NCBI RefSeq assembly: GCF_001905595.1
Contig: NZ_LIXI01000002.1
Coordinates: forward strand, 620,001-684,000
DNA from: Streptomyces sp. CB00316
Lineage (GTDB): Bacteria > Actinomycetota > Actinomycetes > Streptomycetales > Streptomycetaceae
Reading direction: 5' to 3'
Length of the DNA: 64,000 nt
Every line of letters starts with the position of its first letter. Position 1 is the stretch's first letter. This document shows positions 30,649-38,288 of the stretch, in pieces. Both the position numbers and the translations under genes were made by a program. Below the pieces are notes generated by a model that worked only from the letters and a program-made list of their open reading frames with translations, had not been told where the DNA came from and made no database searches.

Positions 30649-32943
30649 TCAACGGTCCACTTTCTCACCCGTTCCCGACGGGGCCCCGCTTTCCGGTCCG
30701 GTGTCCGGGGTCGGGTCACTCGGCTGCTCGGGTTCGCCGCCGTCGCCGCTCGACGTGTCGCTTGCCACGGCGCGCTTGCGGTGGCTGTACATCCTGACCC
30801 CGGCCAGCACCAGGAGGAGCAGCCCGCCGGCGATGACGAGCAGGACGGTGGGGGTGACCTCGGAGACCTTCACGGTGAAGGTCATCTCCTCGCCGTACGG
30901 CGTGCCGTCCTCAGTGAAGAGCCGGGCCGTCACCTGGGCGCGTCCGTTGGCGCTGGTCGCCGTGTCGAACTTCACCGACTGGCTGTGCCCGCCCCCGATC
31001 CGGACCGGCAGTTCGGCCATCGTCCCGCCCTCGTTGAACTTCAGACGGATGTTGTCCGACTTCAGCCTCAGGACGAGCCTGTCGACGCCCTGCACCAGCT
31101 TGTTCTGCACCGTCACCGGGATCGTCGCGCTGCGGCCGGAGAGAGTGACATCCGACTTGTCGATCAGCTGGACCTCGCCGGTGAGGTTCTTCAGATGCTT
31201 GAGCACGTCGTCCCGGTAGGTCTGCGCCTCCTGGGAGCGGCCCCGCCAGGACGTCGACATCGAGCGGTTGACCGCGTTGCCGAAGGGGGTCACCACGCGC
31301 TCGGGCAGCGTGAGAATGGTCTCGAAGCTGTCGATGGAGCCCTGGGTGGTCCGGATGTCCTGGAACGCCTGGGTGGGCAGCTCCTGGCTGCGGAGCTTCT
31401 TCGGGTACGCGGAGGCCCGCGGCACCTTCGTGGTCGCCAGCGGGTCCGGCTTCGCCTCGGCGGCGGCGACCAGGTCCTGCGGCTGCGTCCAGCGGTCGTC
31501 CGAGAGGGCCTCCAGGGCGCGCGCCATCGACTGCGCCTGGGCGGCCGTGGGCATCCGCTGGGGTGCCACGACGATGCTGCGCTCGTTGTCCGGCGCCTGC
31601 TCGTTCAGCGCGAGGGTCTGCGCGAGGAAGTTCTGGACCGCGAGGGTCGAGGCGCCCGCCCGGACCATGCTGCGGTCGAACACGGCCGACAGTCGGGAGT
31701 CGGCGACGACAGCGGTGGTGCCCCCGCCGATCGGCCGTGCCGCCGTCGGGGTGTACGGCAGGCCGCCGGTCTCCGGGAAGCTGTCGCTGCGGGCGATCAC
31801 ATGATGGGCGCCGGCGGAGGTCGCCACATCCACGATGCCCGGGTCGACCGCGCCGTTCACGGGCCAGGCGAAGTCGGTGGACGGCTTCACGTGGAGGATG
31901 GTCTCCACCGTGGTGGCGCCCACCGTGGAGGCGTTCTGCAGGTGGCTGAGCGTGCCGGAGACGTTCTTGCCCCGGTGCGCGATGGAGGCCAGATCGGGGT
32001 CGGCGAACGGCAGAGCGATCACCTTGCCGTCCTCGACGACCTTCTGCAGGGCGGTGATCCACTGTCCGGCGACGGCCCGGTTCTTGCCCGGCACGGTCGT
32101 GTCACCGGACTTGACCTCGTAACCCCCGGCCATCGCGGCGACGCTCGCCAGCAGGTCCGGGTCGACGACCCAGGTGACGGGGAGCCGGCTGCCGAGGGCG
32201 ACCATCTGCTGCAGACGTCCGCCCGGCGCCAGCTCCTCGGCCAGCTTGTCGTCCGCGAACACCGGCGTCTGCTGTTCGTCCGAGCGCGTCTCGGCGGTGA
32301 CGTGCGGGGAGGCGATCAGCGGCCAGAGAAAGGTGAGCTTCGTCCTCTTGTCACTCTTCTCGGGCTGCCAGGGGAGGTATGAGCGCTCGATGCCCAGCAC
32401 TTGCTCGTAGGGGGTGGCTGCCGTACGGCCGGAGACCGAGACGCCCAGCTGGTAGACGCCAGACGCGTCGAGGTCCAGCTTGTCGACGGGAACGGCGAGC
32501 GTGAAGTTCTGGCTGATCCCCCGGGCGAGCTTGGGGATCTTCACCGTGTACTTGTCGTCGATCGGGGCCGGGTCGGCGCCTGGTGTGTAGCCCTTGCGCT
32601 TGGCGGCGTCGTCGACCTCTCCCCGGCCGGAGAGCCGGGGGCCCACCCGCAGGTCGACCTCGGCGTCGTCGATCGTCTCCGGGCCCTTGTTGGTGAGCGT
32701 CCCGGAAACGGTGAGGGTGTCCCCCTCGACGGGGGCGGCGGGGGAGAGCGTGTCCAGGGACACATCGACCGTGCGGGATCCCGTGGGGGCCTTCACCGGT
32801 TCGGCGGCCCCCGCGCTCCCGGTGGCCGGAACGGCCAGGAGTCCGGCCAGCAGCGGTGCCCCGAGGACCACGGAGACCGTGCGCCGCAGCCATCGGCGGG
32901 CAGGAGAGGGACGCATCCCCTGGATGTCTGCCGCCTGGGCCAC
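30649..32943 (-). CDS. DUF6049 secreted/membrane protein
   Basis: A 764-residue protein with an N-terminal signal peptide (RRTVSVVLGAPLLAGLLAVPA then AGAAEP), a long extracytoplasmic region with Ig-like and polysaccharide-deacetylase-like stretches, and a C-terminal membrane helix (TVLLVIAGGLLLLVLAGVRM) followed by a short basic tail. Its function is unknown. It is conserved next to murJ in actinobacteria, so a role in cell-wall export or assembly is plausible. The start may be ATG 32943 or the methionine nine codons later. Confidence 0.85.
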   Translation of the reverse strand: MAQAADIQGMRPSPARRWLRRTVSVVLGAPLLAGLLAVPATGSAGAAEPVKAPTGSRTVDVSLDTLSPAAPVEGDTLTVSGTLTNKGPETIDDAEVDLRVGPRLSGRGEVDDAAKRKGYTPGADPAPIDDKYTVKIPKLARGISQNFTLAVPVDKLDLDASGVYQLGVSVSGRTAATPYEQVLGIERSYLPWQPEKSDKRTKLTFLWPLIASPHVTAETRSDEQQTPVFADDKLAEELAPGGRLQQMVALGSRLPVTWVVDPDLLASVAAMAGGYEVKSGDTTVPGKNRAVAGQWITALQKVVEDGKVIALPFADPDLASIAHRGKNVSGTLSHLQNASTVGATTVETILHVKPSTDFAWPVNGAVDPGIVDVATSAGAHHVIARSDSFPETGGLPYTPTAARPIGGGTTAVVADSRLSAVFDRSMVRAGASTLAVQNFLAQTLALNEQAPDNERSIVVAPQRMPTAAQAQSMARALEALSDDRWTQPQDLVAAAEAKPDPLATTKVPRASAYPKKLRSQELPTQAFQDIRTTQGSIDSFETILTLPERVVTPFGNAVNRSMSTSWRGRSQEAQTYRDDVLKHLKNLTGEVQLIDKSDVTLSGRSATIPVTVQNKLVQGVDRLVLRLKSDNIRLKFNEGGTMAELPVRIGGGHSQSVKFDTATSANGRAQVTARLFTEDGTPYGEEMTFTVKVSEVTPTVLLVIAGGLLLLVLAGVRMYSHRKRAVASDTSSGDGGEPEQPSDPTPDTGPESGAPSGTGEKVDR

Positions 32944-33125
32944 GCGCTTACCCGTCCCTCGTCGTCATCGGAGTCTGTCGATCGTTGTCGGTCCTGCGTC
33001 CCCGCATGGTAACGAGGTGCGGAGGGCCGAAGTGCTGGGGTCCGGCTCACATGATCGCGGGAGGCACGCAGGGGCCGGATAAACGATGACGCCGCGACCG
33101 GTCCGTGCACGTACCCTTTTCTGTT
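32944..33125. promoter_or_regulatory. Divergent promoter region, DUF6049/pcnA
   Basis: A 182-bp gap between divergent genes. It must hold both promoters; I could not pick convincing -35/-10 pairs. pcnA has no clear ribosome-binding site before its GTG. Confidence 0.35.
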
Positions 33126-34568
33126 GTGCCGAACGCCAACGAAGAGAACGCCAGTGCACTGAACCAGGTGCAGCATCGCGCGGTGAGTGAGCTGCTGCGA
33201 GTGTCCCCGGTCGCCGACGACCTCGCCCGCCGCTTCCAGGGGGCCGGATTCGGCCTCGCGCTGGTCGGCGGCTCGGTCCGCGACGCGCTGCTCGGCAGGC
33301 TGGGGAACGACCTGGACTTCACCACCGACGCCCGCCCCGAGGACGTACTGACCATCGTCCGTCCCTGGGCCGACGCGGTGTGGGAGGTCGGGATCGCCTT
33401 CGGCACCGTCGGCGCCCAGAAGGACGGCTACCAGATCGAGGTCACGACCTACCGGTCGGAGGCGTACGACAGGACCTCGCGCAAGCCGGAGGTCTCCTAC
33501 GGCGACTCCATCGAGGACGACCTCGTGCGCCGGGACTTCACAGTCAACGCGATGGCCGTCGCGCTGCCGGAGAAGGAGTTCGTCGACCCGCACGGCGGCC
33601 TGAAGGACCTGGCCGAGCGCGTGCTGCGCACCCCGGGGACGCCTGAGGCGTCCTTCTCGGACGACCCGCTGCGCATGCTGCGTGCCGCCCGGTTCGCGGC
33701 GCAGCTGGATTTCGAGGTCGCCCCCGAGGTCGTCACCGCGATGACGGAGATGGCCGGCCGGATCGAGATCGTCTCCGCCGAGCGGGTCCGCGAGGAGCTC
33801 AACAAGCTCCTTCTCTCCGCCCACCCCCGCAAGGGCCTGGGCCTCCTCGTCGACACCGGGCTGGCCGACCATGTGCTGCCCGAGCTGCCCGCGCTACGAC
33901 TGGAGAGTGACGAGCATCACCGTCACAAGGATGTCTACGAGCACTCGCTGACCGTCCTGGAACAGGCCATCGACCTGGAGGAGGACGGCCCCGACCTCGT
34001 TCTGCGGCTGGCGGCCCTGCTTCATGACATCGGCAAGCCGAGGACGCGGCGGTTCGAGAAGGACGGCCGGGTCTCCTTCCACCACCACGAGGTGGTGGGC
34101 GCCAAGATGACCAAGAAGCGCATGACCGAGCTGAAGTACTCCAACGACCTGGTCAAGGACGTGTCGAAGCTGGTCGAGCTCCACCTGCGCTTCCACGGGT
34201 ACGGCGACGGGGAGTGGACCGACTCCGCCGTCCGCCGGTACGTGCGCGACGCCGGGCCGCTCCTCGATCGGCTCCACAAGCTGACCCGGTCGGACTGCAC
34301 GACCCGGAACAAGCGCAAGGCGAACGCCCTCTCCCGGACCTACGACGGGTTGGAGGAGCGGATCGCCCTGCTCCAGGAGCAGGAGGAGCTCGACTCCATC
34401 CGCCCGGATCTGGACGGCAACGAGATCATGCAGACGCTGGGGGTGGGCCCCGGGCCGGTGATCGGCAAGGCGTACGCGTTCCTGCTGGAGCTGCGGCTGG
34501 AGCACGGCCCGATGGAGCATGACGCGGCGGTGACGGCGCTCAAGGAATGGTGGGCGGAGCAGAGCTGA
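33126..34568 (+). CDS. pcnA: CCA-adding tRNA nucleotidyltransferase
   Basis: A 480-residue class II nucleotidyltransferase with an HD domain. It adds or repairs the 3' CCA of tRNAs. The motif LVGGSVRDALLGRLGNDLDF carries the catalytic aspartates, RRDFTVNAMAV follows, and the HD domain is in LLHDIGKPRTR. I chose GTG 33126 (VPNANEEN) on family N-termini. It is transcribed towards the MFS gene, and two parS-containing palindromes close the interval. Confidence 0.94.
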   Translation: MPNANEENASALNQVQHRAVSELLRVSPVADDLARRFQGAGFGLALVGGSVRDALLGRLGNDLDFTTDARPEDVLTIVRPWADAVWEVGIAFGTVGAQKDGYQIEVTTYRSEAYDRTSRKPEVSYGDSIEDDLVRRDFTVNAMAVALPEKEFVDPHGGLKDLAERVLRTPGTPEASFSDDPLRMLRAARFAAQLDFEVAPEVVTAMTEMAGRIEIVSAERVREELNKLLLSAHPRKGLGLLVDTGLADHVLPELPALRLESDEHHRHKDVYEHSLTVLEQAIDLEEDGPDLVLRLAALLHDIGKPRTRRFEKDGRVSFHHHEVVGAKMTKKRMTELKYSNDLVKDVSKLVELHLRFHGYGDGEWTDSAVRRYVRDAGPLLDRLHKLTRSDCTTRNKRKANALSRTYDGLEERIALLQEQEELDSIRPDLDGNEIMQTLGVGPGPVIGKAYAFLLELRLEHGPMEHDAAVTALKEWWAEQS

Positions 34569-34570
34569 GT

Positions 34571-34610
34571 CGGTGTGGGTGACGTTTCACGTGAAACATC
34601 ACCCACACCG
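34571..34610. terminator. Terminator-like palindrome with parS at its centre
   Basis: A 40-bp dyad with one mismatch: CGGTGTGGGTGA on the left and TCACCCACACCG on the right, with the exact parS GTTTCACGTGAAAC (34584-34597) at the centre. It lies just after pcnA. Confidence 0.85.
34584..34597. other. parS: parS site at the apex of a palindrome
   Basis: An exact GTTTCACGTGAAAC between convergent pcnA and an MFS gene. Confidence 0.9.
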
Positions 34611-34663
34611 GATGTGCTGAGGGGCGTTGTTTCACGTGAGACAACGCCCCTCAGCACATCCGG
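34608..34663. terminator. 56-bp palindrome with imperfect parS centre
   Basis: The arms start CCGGATGTGCTGAGGGGCG and pair over 28 bp with a single C/T difference, which would be a G-U pair in RNA. The centre GTTTCACGTGAGAC (34629-34642) is parS with one change. It ends seven bases before the MFS stop codon. Confidence 0.85.
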
Positions 34664-34669
34664 GACCGG

Positions 34670-35938
34670 TTACCCACCGCTGCTCGTGTAGCGCCTGCGG
34701 AACATGGCCACCGCGACGGTCGCGTACAGCACGGCCACTCCGGTCACCACGGCGACGGATCTGCCGTCCGGCGGGAGCAGCAGCGCCGCGACCCCCGCCG
34801 CGCCCACGAACGCGACGTTGAAGAGCACGTCGTAGAGCGAGAAGACCCGGCCGCGGAAGGAGTCGTCCACCGACGTCTGGACGACCGTGTCCGTCGCGAT
34901 CTTCGATCCCTGGGTCACGACGCCGAGCACGAAGGCGGCGATCAGCATCGGCGCGGGGGTGAAGGAGAGTCCCAGAGCCGGAACCAGGACGGCCGCGGAT
35001 CCGGCGCAGGCCGTGATCCATCCGTACCGTCCGAGCCGCCCCACGGCCCAGGGGGTCATCACGGCGGCTACGAAGAAGCCCGCACCGGAGACCCCGACCG
35101 CGAGGCCGAGCAGGGCCAGTCCGTCGGAGTCGCCGTCCGACCAGGCGTAGCGGCAGAGCATGAGCACCATCACGGTGAGCGCGCCGTAGCAGAAGCGGAG
35201 CACCGTCATCGCGGCCAGCGCCCGGGCCGCGCGGGTCCGCTCCCCCAGGTGGCGGAGTCCGGCGACGAGCCCGCTGGCCGTGACGGTCAGTGCGGCCCGC
35301 AGCCGGAGGGGCGTTCCGCCGGGATCGGGCCCCAGCAGCGCGCGCGGCAGACTCAGCGACGCCAGCGCGGAGAGCAGATAGAGCACGGCCCCCAGCAGGA
35401 CGACCGCCGCGTCCGACTCGTCGGCCACCAGCCGTACGACGAAGGCGAGGCCACCGCCCGCGGTGGCGGCGAGGGTGCCGGCCGTCGGGGAGAGCGAGTT
35501 GGCGACGACGAGCCGCTCGTCGTCGACCACCCGCGGCAGCGCGGCGGAGAGCCCTGCCAGCACGAAGCGGTTGACGGCGGTGACGCAGAGGGCCGAGGCG
35601 TAGAAGAGCCAGTCCGGTACCGAGGCGAGGATCAGCAGGGCGGTGCAGGAGGCTAGAGAGGCCCGCAGGAGGTTCCCGTACAGGAAGACCTGGCGGCGGG
35701 GCCAGCGGTCCAGCAGGACGCCCGCGAAGGGGCCGATCAGCGAGTACGGGAGGAGCAGAACTGCCATGGCCGAGGCGATGGCGGCCGCCGAGGTCTGCTT
35801 CTCCGGCGAGAAGACGACGTACGCGGCGAGGGCGACCTGGTAGACGCCGTCGGCGGACTGGGAGAGGAGCCGCACGGTGAGCAGGCGGCGGAAGTTCCGC
35901 AGGCGCAGGAGAGTGCGCAGATCACGCGCGACAGACAT
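34670..35938 (-). CDS. MFS transporter
   Basis: A 422-residue protein with about twelve membrane helices and the MFS signature GVLLDRWPRRQVFL between helices 2 and 3. The substrate is unknown; a drug or metabolite exporter is a guess. I chose ATG 35938 (MSVARDL); GTG 35953 is an in-frame alternative. It lies downstream of ino1 behind a terminator, same strand. Confidence 0.83.
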   Translation of the reverse strand: MSVARDLRTLLRLRNFRRLLTVRLLSQSADGVYQVALAAYVVFSPEKQTSAAAIASAMAVLLLPYSLIGPFAGVLLDRWPRRQVFLYGNLLRASLASCTALLILASVPDWLFYASALCVTAVNRFVLAGLSAALPRVVDDERLVVANSLSPTAGTLAATAGGGLAFVVRLVADESDAAVVLLGAVLYLLSALASLSLPRALLGPDPGGTPLRLRAALTVTASGLVAGLRHLGERTRAARALAAMTVLRFCYGALTVMVLMLCRYAWSDGDSDGLALLGLAVGVSGAGFFVAAVMTPWAVGRLGRYGWITACAGSAAVLVPALGLSFTPAPMLIAAFVLGVVTQGSKIATDTVVQTSVDDSFRGRVFSLYDVLFNVAFVGAAGVAALLLPPDGRSVAVVTGVAVLYATVAVAMFRRRYTSSGG

Positions 35939-35954
35939 GGGAGCAAGCGTCACA

Positions 35955-35999
35955 CACGTCGGGGGTCCGCGGGCGGATTGCCCGGGGACCCCCGACGTG
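35955..35999 (-). terminator. Terminator after ino1
   Basis: CACGTCGGGGGTCC and GGACCCCCGACGTG form a perfect 14-base stem around a 17-base loop, between ino1 and the MFS gene. Confidence 0.85.
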
Positions 36000-36063
36000 C
36001 GGCAGGAGGAGGTGAGCGTCGCCGCTCAGTGCTCCGGTGATGCGGTCATGCGTGAGGGCTGGT

Positions 36064-37146
36064 TCAGCTCTCGGTGTCGCCGTTGATGAACCGCTCGACG
36101 TTCTCGCGGGCCTCGTCGTCGAAGTACTGCACCGGCGGGGACTTCATGAAGTAGCTCGAAGCCGAGAGGATCGGGCCACCGATGCCGCGGTCCTTGGCGA
36201 TCTTCGCCGCGCGGACGGCGTCGATGATGACACCGGCCGAGTTCGGGGAGTCCCACACCTCGAGCTTGTACTCCAGGTTCAGCGGAACGTCACCGAAGGC
36301 GCGGCCCTCGAGGCGCACATACGCCCACTTGCGGTCGTCCAGCCAGGCCACGTAGTCGGAGGGGCCGATGTGGACGTTGTCCGCACCGAGCTCGCGGTCA
36401 CGGATCTGCGAGGTGACGGCCTGCGTCTTCGAGATCTTCTTGGACTCCAGGCGCTCACGTTCGAGCATGTTCTTGAAGTCCATGTTGCCGCCGACGTTCA
36501 GCTGCATCGTGCGGTCCAGGACGACGCCCCGGTCCTCGAAGAGCTTCGCCATCACGCGGTGCGTGATGGTGGCGCCCACCTGGGACTTGATGTCGTCGCC
36601 GACGATCGGGACACCGGCCTCGGTGAACTTGTCCGCCCACTCCTTGGTGCCGGCGATGAAGACCGGGAGAGCGTTGACGAACGCGACCTTGGCGTCGATG
36701 GCGCACTGCGCGTAGAACTTCGCGGCGACCTCGGAACCGACGGGGAGGTAGCAGACGAGAACGTCGACCTGCTTGTCCTTGAGGACCTGGACGACGTCGA
36801 CCGGGGCGTCCGCGGACTCCTCGATCGTCTCGCGGTAGTACTTGCCCAGACCGTCGTGGGTGTGGCCGCGCTGGACGGTGACGCCCGTGTTCGGCACATC
36901 CGCGATCTTGATGGTGTTGTTCTCGCTGGCGCCGATGGCGTCCGCGAGGTCGAGGCCGACCTTCTTCGCGTCGACGTCGAAGGCGGCGACGAACTCGACG
37001 TCGCTGACGTGGTAATCGCCGAACTGAACGTGCATCAGGCCGGGCACCTTGCCGGCCGGATCTGCGTCCTTGTAGTACTCGACGCCCTGCACCAGCGAGG
37101 CGGCGCAGTTGCCCACGCCTACGATGGCTACGCGAACCGAACCCAT
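36064..37146 (-). CDS. ino1: Inositol-1-phosphate synthase
   Basis: A 360-residue NAD-dependent enzyme that turns glucose 6-phosphate into inositol 1-phosphate, the precursor of phosphatidylinositol and mycothiol. The NAD motif is [22 protein letters not shown], and [11 protein letters not shown] and [18 protein letters not shown] are conserved. I chose ATG 37146 with GGGAGC upstream; 21 extra residues from 37209 are not conserved. It follows the PadR gene by 60 bp and is probably co-regulated with it. Confidence 0.95.
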   Translation of the reverse strand: MGSVRVAIVGVGNCAASLVQGVEYYKDADPAGKVPGLMHVQFGDYHVSDVEFVAAFDVDAKKVGLDLADAIGASENNTIKIADVPNTGVTVQRGHTHDGLGKYYRETIEESADAPVDVVQVLKDKQVDVLVCYLPVGSEVAAKFYAQCAIDAKVAFVNALPVFIAGTKEWADKFTEAGVPIVGDDIKSQVGATITHRVMAKLFEDRGVVLDRTMQLNVGGNMDFKNMLERERLESKKISKTQAVTSQIRDRELGADNVHIGPSDYVAWLDDRKWAYVRLEGRAFGDVPLNLEYKLEVWDSPNSAGVIIDAVRAAKIAKDRGIGGPILSASSYFMKSPPVQYFDDEARENVERFINGDTES

Positions 37147-37205
37147 TCCGGTTGCTCCCTGTGTAATCGGTGTTTCCGATGAAGTCCCCGCGGAATGCGG
37201 TGACT

Positions 37206-37889
37206 TCACTTGGTGGTGTCGTCGGACGGATCCGGCGGGGTGTCACCCCGGTGCCGGGGCAGGCCGCCCGTCTCTCCTGATGTGTCCTGCTGAGCAGAGC
37301 CCTCGGGCGAGGATCGTCTCTGATCCCGTCCCGACCGCTCGCTCTCGATGAGCTCGTTCAGCCAGCGCACTTCGCGCTCCACGGACTCCATGCCGTGTCG
37401 CTGCAGCTCAAGTGTGTAGTCGTCGAGTCGTTCACGTGTGCGGGCGAGGGAGGCGCGCATCTTCTCCAGGCGCTCCTCCAGCCTGCTGCGCCTGCCTTCG
37501 AGAACCCGCATCCGCACGTCGCGTTCGGTCTGACCGAAGAAGGCGAAGCGTGCCGCGAAGTGCTCGTCCTCCCAGGCGTCCGGACCGGTGTGCGAGAGCA
37601 GCTCCTCGAAGTGCTCCTTACCTTCCGCCGTCAGCCGGTAGACGATCTTCGCCCGGCGCCCGGTGAGGGACGAGGCGGGTGTGGTGTCCGCCGGGTCACC
37701 GGAGGGCTCCTCGATCAACCAGCCGCTGGCCACCAGCGTCTTGAGGCACGGGTAGAGCGTCCCGTAGCTGAAGGCACGGAAGATGCCGAGCGAGGTGTTG
37801 AGGCGTTTGCGCAGCTCGTAGCCGTGCATCGGAGACTCGCGGAGCAGCCCGAGAACGGCGAACTCGAGGATGCCGGAGCGTCGGCTCAC
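37206..37889 (-). CDS. PadR-family transcriptional regulator
   Basis: A 227-residue protein. The N-terminal winged HTH has the PadR pattern [24 protein letters not shown], followed by [20 protein letters not shown]-terminal coiled coil around [26 protein letters not shown] supports dimerisation. It starts at GTG 37889 with GGAGGAG upstream. A 23-bp palindrome (37962-37984) lies 73 bp before it and is probably its own operator. It precedes ino1 as a likely two-gene operon and may repress inositol synthesis (inference). Confidence 0.9.
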   Translation of the reverse strand: MSRRSGILEFAVLGLLRESPMHGYELRKRLNTSLGIFRAFSYGTLYPCLKTLVASGWLIEEPSGDPADTTPASSLTGRRAKIVYRLTAEGKEHFEELLSHTGPDAWEDEHFAARFAFFGQTERDVRMRVLEGRRSRLEERLEKMRASLARTRERLDDYTLELQRHGMESVEREVRWLNELIESERSGRDQRRSSPEGSAQQDTSGETGGLPRHRGDTPPDPSDDTTK

Positions 37890-37961
37890 GTGCGTCTCCT
37901 CCTTCTGCCGCTGGTTCCGCGGGAACCGTCTGCCGGATCCACTGACGTACTTATGCCGCAC

Positions 37962-37984
37962 TGATGTATCGACTCGATACATCA
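37962..37984. promoter_or_regulatory. Candidate PadR operator palindrome
   Basis: TGATGTATCG-ACT-CGATACATCA is a perfect inverted repeat containing ATGT and ACAT, the half-site words typical of PadR operators. It is the only strong dyad in the padR-ino1 promoter region. Confidence 0.65.
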
Positions 37985-38288
37985 GCACGATAGATCGGTC
38001 CGACGGGTTCGACAAGGGTGACCTCAGTGAGCGGCGTCACATCGCCAATTCGTAGGAAGCGACTTGCGTTGTTTGGGGTGAAGTTCGGCCCTAGGGGGGT
38101 TTTGACCGTGCGTAGTCTGTGCGGCATGCAGACCACCGGGAACCGTGAGGCGCCGTTGTGCGTCAGTTATCGCGGACTGCCGGATGTGCTGCGGATGAGC
38201 CTTCCGCAGGGCTGGTCCGTAATTCGGGGGGACCGGATCTCAACTGCCGCTTCCAGGCGCTCTCGCCTGCCCGAGGAGTAGTCGTTCC
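37985..38288 (+). promoter_or_regulatory. Gap before the class A PBP
   Basis: An unassigned 300-bp stretch. TTGACC at 38102-38107 is a possible -35. A 51-codon frame (ATG 38126 to TAG 38281) has no ribosome-binding site and ends seven bases before the PBP start, its last codons forming the PBP ribosome-binding GAGGAG; it might be a coupled leader peptide or chance. Confidence 0.3.
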
